Source: Arthrobacter sp. MYb229 (lineage in GTDB: Bacteria > Actinomycetota > Actinomycetes > Actinomycetales > Micrococcaceae). Taken from it: 64,000 nucleotides of DNA. Positions 24,901-33,275 of this stretch are shown one piece after another. The number at the start of each line of letters is the position of its first letter. Positions within the stretch are counted from its first letter, which is position 1. The stretch is from the NCBI RefSeq assembly GCF_002975405.1, contig NZ_PCPS01000002.1:558001-622000 (forward strand). The letters are read 5' to 3'. A program made the translations under genes and the position numbers. The notes under the pieces were generated by a model. The model saw only the letters and a list, made by a program, of their open reading frames with translations, ran no database searches and had not been told where the DNA came from.

Positions 24901-27863
24901 ATGGCACCGGGTTCTCCCCGGTCAACGTGGGCGACGATGCAACTCTCGACTCCGATGTGAACCCGGATAACGGCCGCACCGTTGCACTGGCATTGACCTC
25001 GGAGGCTCCGGCCGCTGAGAACATCGATGCCGGCATCACCGGTGTTGTGTTCACTTCCCCGACCGTGACCGTGGATCCGTCCGAGGTTGCGCCAGGTGAG
25101 GACACTCAGGTCACCGGTGACGGCTTCAAGCCGAACTCACCGGTTGAGGTTCAGCTGCAAGACGCCGATGGCAATCCTGTGGGCGAGCCGATCATCGTCG
25201 AAACCGACGAGAATGGCCACTTCACCACGCCGCTGACCGTCCCCGAGGGCACCACTCCAGGTGAGCTCGAGGTAGTGGCAACCGATGAAGATGGCGGCAG
25301 CGACACCGCTCCGCTGAATGTCATCGCCGGTAACGGTGGCGACAACAACGGTGTGTTGGGCGACCGTGTCTGGCGCGATCTGAATGCCGACGGCATCCAG
25401 GATGATGGCGAGGCCGGCCTGGCCGGTGTCACTGTGAACCTGCTGGACGCCGAGGGCAACGCGATCGAGGATGTAGACGGCAATGCCGTGAGCACCGTAA
25501 CCGATGAGAATGGCAACTACCTCTTCGAGGCCCTGGCCCACGGCGACTATGTCGTCGGGTTCGTGGCTCCGGAAGGTGCCTCCTTCTCGCCAGCCTTGGT
25601 TGGGGATGACCGTGCGGTTGATTCGGACGCCCAGGAAGATGGCCGCACCGCGGTTGTCACACTGACCGCCGAGGCTGCTGCGGATCTGACCATCGACGCC
25701 GGTGTGGTTGACGCTCCGGCAGTGACCGAACCGACCGTGACCGTGGATCCGTCCGAGGTTGCGCCAGGTGAGGAAACTCAGGTCACCGGTGACGGATTCG
25801 ATCCGAACACCGAAGTTGAGGTCACCATCGTTGATGAGAACGGCGATGTTATCGCCGGTCCGATCACCGTTGAGACCGACGAGAATGGCCACTTCACCAC
25901 CCCGATCACCGTTCCGGAAGGCACCACCCCGGGCGAGTACGAGGTAGTGGCCGAGGACGAGAACGGCAACACGGATTCCACTCCGCTGACCGTCATCGAT
26001 GGCAACATCGGTGGTGGCGACGGTTCGATCTCCGGCCGCACTTGGGTCGATGCGAACAAGGATGGTTTGCAGGATGAAGGCGAGTCCGCCCTGGGCGGCA
26101 TCACCATCAACCTGCTGGACGCCGAGGGCAACCCGGTCAATGACGCAGATGGCAACGCCATCAGCACCGTAACCGATTCCAACGGCATCTACGCCTTCTC
26201 GGATCTGGTCGATGGCGAGTACATCGTCGAGGTCATCAAGCCCGATGGCACCGGGTTCTCCCCGGTCAACGTGGGAGACGATGCAACTCGCGACTCCGAC
26301 GTGAATCCGGATAACGGCCGCACCGTTGCACTGGCAGTGACCTCGGAGGCTCCGGCCGCTGAGAACATCGATGCCGGTATCACCGATGTTGAGTTCACTT
26401 CCCCGACCGTGACCGTGGATCCGTCCGAGGTTGCGCCAGGTGAGGACACTCAGGTCACCGGTGACGGGTTCGATCCGAACACCGAAGTCGAGGTGACTCT
26501 GGTCGACGAGAACGGTGACGTGATTGCCGGCCCGATCACCGTTGAGACGGATGAGAATGGCCACTTCACCACTCCGCTGACCGTTCCCGAGGGTATCGAA
26601 CTTGGTGAATACGAGGTAGTGGCCGAGGACGAGAACGGCAACACGGATTCCACTCCGCTGACCGTCATCGATGGCAACATCGGCGGGGGAAACAACGGAA
26701 AGATCGGTGACTTCGTCTTCAACGACGCCAACGGCAACGGACTGCAGGACGAAGGCGAAGCCGGCGTTTCCGGCATCACCGTCAACCTGCTGGACGCCGA
26801 GGGCAACCCGGCCAATGATGCAGATGGCAACGCCATCAGCACCAAGACCGCAGAAGACGGCAGCTACTGGCTGCAGATGCTGCCGCATGGTGAGTACATC
26901 GTTGAGTTCGTGGCTCCGGAAGGTGCCTCGTTCTCCCCAGCATTGGTCGGCGATGACCGTGGTATTGACTCGGATGCTCAGGAGAATGGCCGCACCGCGG
27001 TTATTGCACTGACCGCCGAAGCTTCCACGATCAACACCGTAGATGCCGGTCTGACCGGTTTGGGTGGCGATGGACAGCATGATCCAAACATCACCGTTGA
27101 TCCGAAGGACGTCGCCCCGGGTGACGAACTGGACGTTCACGGCGAGGGATTCCCTCCGAACACCGATATCATCGTCGAGATCCGCGACAAGGACGGCAAC
27201 GTCATTGAAACCGTGGAAACCGAAACCGATGATCAGGGCGAGTTCGATGTGAAGATCACCGTGCCGGAAGGAATCGAGAACGGCGAATATGACGTTCACG
27301 CCTACGACCAGGACGGCAACGAGGACAGCGAGCGCATCAACGTCCAGCAGAAGCCGGTCGACACCTGCGAAGCCGAACAGTCCCTGACCGTTCAGCCTAA
27401 CAAGGTCAAGGGCGGCGAGTCGATCAAGGTCATCGGCAAGGGCTTCACCAAGGGTGAAACCCTGACCCTGATGATCAACTCAATCGACGGCAAGGTCGAG
27501 GTAGCGGCGAAGGATTCAATCCCCGGCGCCCTGACCATCACCGTGGATGAGAACTGCTCCTTCGAAATTGACATCACCATCCCGGAGAACACTCCGGAAG
27601 GTGATTACGAGGTCATCGTGAATGACGAAGACGGGAAGAAGCAGGATTCTGCTCCATTCACCGTCATCGGCGACAACGACGGCAGCGGCAATGGAGATGG
27701 CAACGGCAACGGAGACGGCAACGGAAACAACAACGGGGACAACGATAACGACGGACTGGCTAACACCGGTGCACAGGTTATCGCCTACTCGCTGCTGGGT
27801 CTGCTGCTGCTCGGTGCAGGTGTCTTGCTGACCCTGAACCGCCGCCGCGCACACAAGAGCTAG
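21909..27863 (+). CDS. Giant LAxTG cell-wall-anchored repeat protein (choice-of-anchor G N-terminus, Ig-like and SdrD B-like repeats)
   Basis: A 1984-residue surface protein. A basic-hydrophobic signal peptide (to about residue 40) is followed by a choice-of-anchor-G-like domain (SLLGTELAGGGQTRALYP onwards, to about 530). Then come Ig-like units starting near 538, 636, 732, 828, 1050, 1275, 1497, 1725 and 1825, recognised by DPSEVAPGE..QVTGDGF-type openings. SdrD B-like units alternate with them from about 924, 1148, 1372 and 1597, each opening like ISGRTWVDTNEDGLQDAGES with calcium-type Asp/Asn loops. An Asn/Asp/Gly linker (about 1921-1949) leads to LANTG at 1950-1954, a hydrophobic span and RRRAHKS. 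LAxTG signals are used by class E sortases of high-GC Gram-positives. A role in adhesion is inferred. AAGGAGG fixes the ATG. Confidence 0.88.
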   Translation: MRRTVRKRNVPAGNAAWWRRPLALGVASTLVVSSYGLPAMADVNTQPDELTESAASIVDLSLLGTELAGGGQTRALYPSGPGTDEGGLDVSLLQNELLDLGQFPIPVDQFINFGELGALVSSATATDAKNGEAISGVAGADGAITLDGAQGDFGVARINLLALFEEAGIDGLTSLALSKAELTAGAGGAWVEAVDGVFQDPDGFGGKGQYRVAEANLELQSPAVEEMASQLYDAIGTVDTTLEDTINGLSQITDLLDVLSALPVGATFDLTVDSNIQDEVFNELLAQPITSKNEVLSIDLSTGTVYVDLDKAYSGERPVGMDLPDGINNQAPNTELITTDLYPIIAETIHDLIEEVVAVATNAIEGAISSITLTVDASLDTPLGGAEASWTVNLGGEEVAPVTCTPSGAGGAVACATLEAAMNTAVIPAVNTAIIPIRDFLVGDGGHAIYDLLITDIKTNAMTVPIRTVLEPVFTLAQQAVSLQLNRQVETTCEAPDGTLVDSLEVSALSLGVVQAVDAGRLNLGSAGVRIGACAADINPAITVNPGEVPAGTSTNVEGTGFTPSGDVELQLVDAEGNPVGDPIIVPADANGDFPSTELPVDATVPPGTYDVRATDVITGTPITQPLVVIEPDAQALNLGLDPPTVPAGDPTNATGSGYTPEGPVTVQLIDPAGNPVGDPIITTADVDGNFTVPVPTQADAQPGDYTVRGTDDTTTNSADATLTVVEAGTPILTADPVSVESGQATDVTGTDFAPNDTVTVQLEDAAGAPVGDPVEVPTDENGAFTTPLTVPEGTTPGDYTVKGTDTQGGEATTPLAVTEPTGGNEPSITADPVSVESGQATDVTGTDFAPNDTVTVQLEDAAGAPVGDPVEVPTDENGAFTTPLTVPEGTTPGDYTVKGTDADGGEATTPLTVTDGSTGGSDGSISGRTWVDTNEDGLQDAGESALGGITVNLLDAEGNPVNGADGNATSTLTDDNGNYSFTDLSYGEYIVEVINPDGTGFSPVNVGDDATLDSDVNPDNGRTVALALTSEAPAAENIDAGITGVVFTSPTVTVDPSEVAPGEDTQVTGDGFKPNSPVEVQLQDADGNPVGEPIIVETDENGHFTTPLTVPEGTTPGELEVVATDEDGGSDTAPLNVIAGNGGDNNGVLGDRVWRDLNADGIQDDGEAGLAGVTVNLLDAEGNAIEDVDGNAVSTVTDENGNYLFEALAHGDYVVGFVAPEGASFSPALVGDDRAVDSDAQEDGRTAVVTLTAEAAADLTIDAGVVDAPAVTEPTVTVDPSEVAPGEETQVTGDGFDPNTEVEVTIVDENGDVIAGPITVETDENGHFTTPITVPEGTTPGEYEVVAEDENGNTDSTPLTVIDGNIGGGDGSISGRTWVDANKDGLQDEGESALGGITINLLDAEGNPVNDADGNAISTVTDSNGIYAFSDLVDGEYIVEVIKPDGTGFSPVNVGDDATRDSDVNPDNGRTVALAVTSEAPAAENIDAGITDVEFTSPTVTVDPSEVAPGEDTQVTGDGFDPNTEVEVTLVDENGDVIAGPITVETDENGHFTTPLTVPEGIELGEYEVVAEDENGNTDSTPLTVIDGNIGGGNNGKIGDFVFNDANGNGLQDEGEAGVSGITVNLLDAEGNPANDADGNAISTKTAEDGSYWLQMLPHGEYIVEFVAPEGASFSPALVGDDRGIDSDAQENGRTAVIALTAEASTINTVDAGLTGLGGDGQHDPNITVDPKDVAPGDELDVHGEGFPPNTDIIVEIRDKDGNVIETVETETDDQGEFDVKITVPEGIENGEYDVHAYDQDGNEDSERINVQQKPVDTCEAEQSLTVQPNKVKGGESIKVIGKGFTKGETLTLMINSIDGKVEVAAKDSIPGALTITVDENCSFEIDITIPENTPEGDYEVIVNDEDGKKQDSAPFTVIGDNDGSGNGDGNGNGDGNGNNNGDNDNDGLANTGAQVIAYSLLGLLLLGAGVLLTLNRRRAHKS
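24106..24610 (+). repeat. Exact 217-base direct repeat inside the surface protein gene
   Basis: Bases 24106-24322 recur unchanged at 24394-24610, an offset of 288 bases (96 codons), encoding two consecutive Ig-like units. Synonymous sites are also identical, unlike the older repeats around them, which points to recent duplication or gene conversion. Unequal recombination would keep the frame and change length by 96 residues. Confidence 0.92.
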
Positions 27864-27873
27864 CAACTGGTAG

Positions 27874-27907
27874 CGGAACACGCCTGGTCATCTAGGGGTG
27901 TTCCGCC
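27874..27907 (+). terminator. Hairpin after the surface protein gene
   Basis: GCGGAACAC (27874-27882) pairs with GTGTTCCGC (27899-27907); no T-run follows directly. Confidence 0.5.
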
Positions 27908-27934
27908 CACCGGCTAGTAACATCACATAGATGG

Positions 27935-27966
27935 GGGATCTCTTTATAGAGGTTCCCCATTTATGT
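27935..27966 (+). terminator. Second hairpin before the amine-oxidase-like gene
   Basis: GGGGATCTCT and AGAGGTTCCCC form a stem with G-U wobbles around a TTAT loop and are followed by ATTTATG. It ends 28 bases before the next ATG, so it could terminate the surface-protein transcript or attenuate the next gene. Confidence 0.5.
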
Positions 27967-27993
27967 GTCTGAACTACAAGGACCAAGGATTTC

Positions 27994-29352
27994 ATGCGAC
28001 GCAGCGTATCGGCCCGAATCGTATCACTTGCGGCTGCGGCCGTCCTATTGGCTTCGTGCACCGCCGCTGGCGGGACGAGTGATTCAGGCGACCCGGCCAC
28101 GGCTTCTCCGGTGGCCAATACCTCATGTTCCGCAGCGTCGGAGCAGCCACTGAGCCAGGAAATGACCAGCGGAGCCACCTGGAATATGTGCTGGTCCGTA
28201 GATCCCGCCCTGGGCATGATTCTCTCGGATATCAGCTTCACCCCGCCCGGTGCGGATCCGATTCCGGTTGTCACCCAGATGTCGCTGGCACAGCTTGAAG
28301 TGCCTTACGATGATGGGAAGCGCAACACCTCGGATATCACGACCGCTGGGTTCGGCGGGCCAAATATGCATTCGCTGACCGAAACCGAATGCGTGGGGCA
28401 GCTACATAGCGCAGCAATTCCCAACATAGGCGACGGCAGCAAGTACGGGACGTCGCCCGAACGGCCGGTGCTCTGCAGCGACGTGGTGGATGCCGGCCTG
28501 TCCTACCGTTCGGCGGAGGCCGGCGATCTTCTCGCTAAACGCAAGAATGACTGGCAGCTATCCACGGTCTCCAAGGTCGGCTGGTACGAATACATCAATC
28601 AGGTGACCTTCGGCGCCGACGGTTCGATTCGTCCTTCGCTGGGCGCCACCGGGGACCTGTCTCCGGCGAACTATTCCGATGAACAGCATGGCTCCGCCGT
28701 GGGCGAAGGCGATAGCGACCATGCCTCCAGCCATTCGCATAATGCGGTGTGGAAAATCGATTGGGCCCTGGGCGGTGAAGCTGGGCAAGTTGCCCAGCAG
28801 TTTGACGCTAAAGATACAGGTAAGAAAGGCCCGCAGTCGCCCATCATTGAAGGCACATATACCGACATCACGGCGCCGGCAACGGCTCGGTGGACCGATC
28901 GACGCTGGTGGAAGGTTATGGCTCCGGGCACGCTGAATGCGGACGGACACCCAATTTCTTATCAAATCGAGCTGGGTAAGACCGACAGCTTTACCTTCGG
29001 CGATGACGAGGACCATCACGAGGGAGACATCGGCTACGACGTTGCGTTCACGAACGTCGATGAATGTCAGATCTTCGCGACTTACAACAGCGGGGACTGT
29101 GGGCGAGGCGTGGTGGACTTTGTCGCCAAGCAAGAAAGCCAGCAGCTTGATGACGTGGTCTCCTGGGTGGCGGTTGGCTATCATCATGTGCCGCGCGATG
29201 AGGAGCAGTCGCCAATGGAAGTGCATTGGCAGGGATTCACCTTGCTGCCGCGGGATCTGACGGCCACTCGTATTGATTCCCCTGAAGAACGTCAGGATCT
29301 TAATGGCCGACCCGAAAATTGGGGCGGGGAGCCAGTTCCCGAATCGCCATAG
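27994..29352 (+). CDS. Copper amine oxidase catalytic-domain lipoprotein (atypical cofactor motif)
   Basis: A 452-residue exported lipoprotein: lipobox LLASC (Cys22) and then a region matching the C-terminal catalytic domain of copper amine oxidases. The N2/N3 domains usual in 600-700-residue enzymes are missing. The three copper-ligand positions look present: HSH (His247, His249) and GYHHVP (His397/398), and the end DDVVSWVAVGYHHVPRDEEQ aligns with the family terminus. The tyrosine that would become topaquinone is probably Tyr198, but its context is K-V-G-W-Y-E-Y instead of T-x-x-N-Y-D/E: the invariant Asn is Trp197 and the Thr is Lys194. Activity is therefore uncertain. The ATG has AAGGA upstream. 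Confidence 0.72.
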   Translation: MRRSVSARIVSLAAAAVLLASCTAAGGTSDSGDPATASPVANTSCSAASEQPLSQEMTSGATWNMCWSVDPALGMILSDISFTPPGADPIPVVTQMSLAQLEVPYDDGKRNTSDITTAGFGGPNMHSLTETECVGQLHSAAIPNIGDGSKYGTSPERPVLCSDVVDAGLSYRSAEAGDLLAKRKNDWQLSTVSKVGWYEYINQVTFGADGSIRPSLGATGDLSPANYSDEQHGSAVGEGDSDHASSHSHNAVWKIDWALGGEAGQVAQQFDAKDTGKKGPQSPIIEGTYTDITAPATARWTDRRWWKVMAPGTLNADGHPISYQIELGKTDSFTFGDDEDHHEGDIGYDVAFTNVDECQIFATYNSGDCGRGVVDFVAKQESQQLDDVVSWVAVGYHHVPRDEEQSPMEVHWQGFTLLPRDLTATRIDSPEERQDLNGRPENWGGEPVPESP

Positions 29353-29670
29353 CCGGTCCTTTATCAGGGCGGACCGCTGCGTCCAGAGAAGCCCGGTAGG
29401 ATTTTACCCCGGTTGGCCAGATAAATCCGGAGAACACCGCGGATCTTGGGAAACGGGGCTTGCCCGTTCCTGCCTGGCTGGCGACGGCCGGCTCCTAGAA
29501 ATGCCACGGGCTCGCCGGAAACAAGACTCCGCTGAGCAGCCACAGTAGGTTGAATTCTTCCTGCCGCCTGGCGCCATTCCGGCCAGATACATTGCGAGCA
29601 ATGGAGGCGCCGAGTGTGAGAAATCAGGGCCCTTGGTTTTCACGTTCTTCCGCCGGCAGCTACTTGTAGT
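29353..29670. other. Intergenic region between convergent genes
   Basis: Contains a short hairpin CGGTCC/GGACCG at about 29354-29375 just after the amine-oxidase-like stop. No supported gene; small open frames here lack ribosome sites and domain character. Confidence 0.5.
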
Positions 29671-30495
29671 TCAGGTCATCGAATCGTTGCTGCCGCTGGC
29701 CCAGGCCGCGTAGCGTGCGGCCGAGAACGCCACGATCTCGCCGGCCCGCTTGGGCACGACGCTGGCGAAGTTGTTGTAGAGCCGCTCGAAGTCCAGTGCG
29801 GCCAGCTGGGTGGCGATGCGGCGCACCACCGGCCCGGAGAGCGGGATCCGGTTGGGGTAGCTGCGCAGGAAGGTGACGTTCCCATCCGCCACAGGGAAGA
29901 CTCCGTCCCCGGCCAGCAGCACCCCCTGGCCTGCGGCGCCCGAGGCCCAGAGGGCCACGGTGCTCCCGGGGAAGTGCCCGCCGATCTGCTCGAGCCGGAT
30001 CCCGGGAATCGGTTCGAAGGGTTCGGACCAGATCTTCACGTTCGGGCTCGCGCGTTGGACCCAATTCTGGTCGGGGGCCGCGATAAAGATGGGCGCGTTC
30101 TCGAAGGCGCTGCTGTAAGCGGTCTGCACGCCATACATATGCGGGTGGCTGGCCACGATTCCCTGCACGCCGCCGCGCTCGCTGATCGCTTCGAAGGTCC
30201 GTTGGTCGAGCAGTCCCGGCACCTCGAAGAGCAGGTTTCCGTTCTTGGTTTGCACGAGCAGGGCGCTTTGCCCGATGCCGATTTCCGGAGAACTAAACGA
30301 GGTCAGCCCGGGTTCCAGCTCTTCGATTTGGACCCGGTGCCCGGTCTCCAGAAGCTCGGCGCGGTGCGTCCAGCGTTGCATGCCATCCGGTACATACTGG
30401 CGTTCGTCGACGCAGATGGGACAGAACTCCGGTGGCACGGCCGCCGGCTCGAATTCAACGGCGCAGGCGGCGCACTGCCAATCGATCAGTTGCAT
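29671..30495 (-). CDS. Metallo-beta-lactamase-fold protein with N-terminal zinc ribbon
   Basis: A 274-residue protein. A rubredoxin-like zinc ribbon opens it (CAAC at 8-11, CPIC at 25-28), followed by an MBL hydrolase fold. The HxHxDH motif is reduced to SHPHMYG (His117, His119; Tyr and Gly replace the Asp-His), while His174 (GGHFPGS) and Asp197 (LLAGDGVF) occupy the later ligand places. It may therefore bind one metal or none at the second site. ATG 30495 is chosen for its GGAAG ribosome site and the tight start of the ribbon. It is probably cytoplasmic; the reaction is unknown. Confidence 0.75.
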   Translation of the reverse strand: MQLIDWQCAACAVEFEPAAVPPEFCPICVDERQYVPDGMQRWTHRAELLETGHRVQIEELEPGLTSFSSPEIGIGQSALLVQTKNGNLLFEVPGLLDQRTFEAISERGGVQGIVASHPHMYGVQTAYSSAFENAPIFIAAPDQNWVQRASPNVKIWSEPFEPIPGIRLEQIGGHFPGSTVALWASGAAGQGVLLAGDGVFPVADGNVTFLRSYPNRIPLSGPVVRRIATQLAALDFERLYNNFASVVPKRAGEIVAFSAARYAAWASGSNDSMT

Positions 30496-30563
30496 AGTTC
30501 TACTTCCGGTCCGGGGGCGAAGCAATGTCCCAGCCTAACCCGGTTATCCGCTGCTGCACAGGG

Positions 30564-31787
30564 TCAGAATAAAATCCAACCGATCACGGCGCTAAAAATC
30601 ACCAGCATCCACGGCGGGGTTTTCCACCAGTGCAGAGCCACGAATCCGGCCGTCGCAAGGACCAATGTGGGAACGGTGGAAGCACCTTGCAGGAACACCG
30701 GGGAGTAGAGCGCCGCGGCCAGAAGCCCCACCACCGCGGCGTTGATCCCGGACAAGGCCCGCCGAGCCGTGCTCGACCGGCGCAGGCGCTGCCAGAACGG
30801 GAGCGCGGCCGCGACCAGCAGGGCCGAGGGCAGGAAGATCGCAAGCAATGCGATGCCCGCTCCGAGTACCCCGCTCGGTCCTGTTTGGAAGACCGTACCC
30901 AGATAGGCGGCGAAGGTGAAAAGCGGTCCCGGCACGGCTTGGGCTGCTGCGTAGCCGGCGAGGAATGCATCATGCTCCACGAGCCCGGCACCCACCGTTT
31001 GAGTTTCGAGCATGGGCAGCACCACGTGGCCACCGCCGAAGACCAGCGCACCGGTGCTGAAGAAGATCTCGGTCAGGCGCAGCGCCCCGTGATCGAAGAC
31101 CGCGGCGGCCACCGGCAAGCCGATCAGCAGCAGGGCAAAGACGACTAGGCAGATCACCGCGCTGCGCCGCGAGTGGCGGGCGAAGCTAAAATCGCTCTGC
31201 GCCGAATCTTCGGCCCCATGGCGCAGCCAGAGCAGGCCGATTAGCCCCGCGGCGAGGATCACCGCGACCTGGATGAAAGGGGAAGGGAACAGCAACACTA
31301 CGCCCATCGCCGCCACCGCTAGCGTTGCGCGCGGCGCATCCGGAGCCAGGGTCTTTGCCATCCCCAACACGGCGTGCGCCACCACCGCAACGGTCGCCGC
31401 CTTGAGGCCGGTGATCCACCCGTCCCCGATCAGCGAATCCAGGCTATTGGCCGCCAGCGCGAATAGCACCAGCAAGATCGCCGAAGGCAGGGTAAAGGCG
31501 GCCCACGCGGCGAGCAGTCCCCAGGTTCCGGAGCGCTGCAAGCCCAGGGCCATGCCGACCTGGCTCGAGGCAGGCCCAGGCAAAAACTGGCAGAGCGCCA
31601 CAACATCCGCGTAGGCGGTTTCGCTCAACCATTTTCTTTTGACCACAAACTCTTCACGAAAGAAGCCCAGATGCGCGGTGGGGCCGCCGAAGGAGGTGAG
31701 CCCCAGCTTGAGGAAGGCGGCGAAGACCTCGCCGACCGGCGCCGCCGGGGGCGGGCCGGCGGGAGCCGCATCGGGGGAAGAAGTCAT
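30564..31787 (-). CDS. chrA: Chromate transporter (ChrA, long-chain bidomain CHR family)
   Basis: A 407-residue membrane protein with two homologous CHR domains. The N-domain shows KLGLTSFGGPTAHLGFFREEFV, CQFLPGPASSQVGMALG; the C-domain shows the matching TEIFFSTGALVFGGGHVVLPMLE and AAQAVPGPLFTFAAYLG. ChrA proteins export chromate by exchange, and sulfate links are known. It is transcribed alone, 68 bases before the MBL-fold gene on the same strand. Confidence 0.92.
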   Translation of the reverse strand: MTSSPDAAPAGPPPAAPVGEVFAAFLKLGLTSFGGPTAHLGFFREEFVVKRKWLSETAYADVVALCQFLPGPASSQVGMALGLQRSGTWGLLAAWAAFTLPSAILLVLFALAANSLDSLIGDGWITGLKAATVAVVAHAVLGMAKTLAPDAPRATLAVAAMGVVLLFPSPFIQVAVILAAGLIGLLWLRHGAEDSAQSDFSFARHSRRSAVICLVVFALLLIGLPVAAAVFDHGALRLTEIFFSTGALVFGGGHVVLPMLETQTVGAGLVEHDAFLAGYAAAQAVPGPLFTFAAYLGTVFQTGPSGVLGAGIALLAIFLPSALLVAAALPFWQRLRRSSTARRALSGINAAVVGLLAAALYSPVFLQGASTVPTLVLATAGFVALHWWKTPPWMLVIFSAVIGWILF

Positions 31788-31918
31788 AGTAGAAGTATTT
31801 CATCTCCGGAATACGACTGCTTAATTGCGCCGCAAAGCGCAGGTAAACGAGGGATGAACCCTTTGGGTGCCGGCGGAGGAATCGCCGTTAGCGCCGCTCA
31901 GTTCGTAGAGTAGGACTC

Positions 31919-33259
31919 GTGAACGCAGAAAAGTCCCGGACAACTTCCCCCACCCTAGCCAAGCAGATCCTCGTGCTGGCCATTCCCGCCTTGGGGGCGT
32001 TGATCGCCGAGCCACTATTCCTGATGGCGGATTCGGCCATCGTGGGGCACCTCGGTGTTTCAGAGCTGGCTGGCGCGGCCCTGGGGACCACCGTGCTGCA
32101 TACCGCGGTCGGCCTGATGATCTTCCTCGCCTACGCCACCACCCCGGCGGTGGCTCGCGCTCTCGGCGCAGGGCAGCAGGCGCGCGCCATGGCGGCCGGA
32201 CGCGACGGCATGTGGTTTGCGGTGGTTTTGGGCATCGTGTTGTCGGTGGCAGGCTTCATCTTTGCCGAGCCGCTGGTGCGGCTGATGGGTGGTGAAGGAC
32301 AGACCCTCGAATTTGCGGTGGACTACATCCTGTATTCAATGCCCGGTCTCACCGCCATGCTGCTGGTCCTCGCGGCAACCGGCGTGCTGCGCGGAATGCA
32401 GGACACCAAAACACCGCTGGTGGTAGCCACCGCGGGTTTCGGGCTGAATATCGTGCTGAACTTTGGTTTGGTCTACGGGCTGCAGATGTCCGTGGCCGGT
32501 GCCGCCTTGGGGACCTCGATCGCGCAGTGGCTGATGGCGCTGGTGTATCTGTGGATGCTCGTGCCGCGCATCCGGGCCGCTGAAATCCATCTGCGTCCTA
32601 GCTGGGCGGGATTCATTTCCACCGGCCAGGTTGGTTCATGGCTGATGCTGCGAAATCTGACCATGCGTGTGGCATTGCTGTTGACGGTGGTGGTGGCAAC
32701 CAACGCAGGAGAGCTGACGCTGGCGGCCCACCAGTTGGTCTTCACCATCTTTTCCTTCCTTGCCTTTGCGCTGGATGCATTGGCCATTGCGGCCCAAGCG
32801 CTCATTGGCAAAGAACTCGGAGCAGGAGACGCATCCCAGGTTCGCCAGCTCACCGGGATCATGAGCCGGTGGGGGATCTATTTCGGAATATTCACCGGGC
32901 TATTGCTGCTCGCCACCTCGTGGGTGTTCCCGACGATGTTCACCCCGGACACCGAGGTCCACCGGCTGACCACCCTGGGATTGTGGATCTTGGCAATCTC
33001 CCAGCCGCTCTGCGGATTGGTCTTTGTCCTTGATGGCGTGTTGATCGGTGCCGGGGATGCGAAGTATCTGGGCATTGCTGGAACCATCAACCTGCTCGCC
33101 TATCTGCCCATGTTGTGGGCGGTGCAGCACTTTGCGATTGACCCGCAGTCGGCGATCCTGTGGATCTGGGTGGTCTTCGCCATCGGCTACATGCTGGCGC
33201 GTGCCATCACCCTGGGGCTGCGCGCCCGAGGTGACGCGTGGATGCGCCTAGGGCAGTGA
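31919..33259 (+). CDS. MATE family efflux transporter (DinF-like)
   Basis: A 446-residue multidrug and toxin extrusion protein with 12 spans in two homologous halves. The first half starts ILVLAIPALGALIAEPLFLMADSAIVGHLG, the typical DinF-branch opening, with GVLRGMQDTKTPL at the end of span 4. The second half has FALDALAIAAQALIGKELG. The start is GTG 31919 with AGGA close upstream. It probably couples cation influx to drug or metabolite export. It is divergent from chrA with a 131-base gap. Confidence 0.9.
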   Translation: MNAEKSRTTSPTLAKQILVLAIPALGALIAEPLFLMADSAIVGHLGVSELAGAALGTTVLHTAVGLMIFLAYATTPAVARALGAGQQARAMAAGRDGMWFAVVLGIVLSVAGFIFAEPLVRLMGGEGQTLEFAVDYILYSMPGLTAMLLVLAATGVLRGMQDTKTPLVVATAGFGLNIVLNFGLVYGLQMSVAGAALGTSIAQWLMALVYLWMLVPRIRAAEIHLRPSWAGFISTGQVGSWLMLRNLTMRVALLLTVVVATNAGELTLAAHQLVFTIFSFLAFALDALAIAAQALIGKELGAGDASQVRQLTGIMSRWGIYFGIFTGLLLLATSWVFPTMFTPDTEVHRLTTLGLWILAISQPLCGLVFVLDGVLIGAGDAKYLGIAGTINLLAYLPMLWAVQHFAIDPQSAILWIWVVFAIGYMLARAITLGLRARGDAWMRLGQ

Positions 33260-33275
33260 GAGCCGGACTGGCCGG

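Noticed and set aside
25137-27299. A 720-codon open frame on the minus strand inside the surface protein gene
   Set aside because: It mirrors the repeat structure of the real gene on the plus strand, has no ribosome site or domain, and arises from biased codon use.
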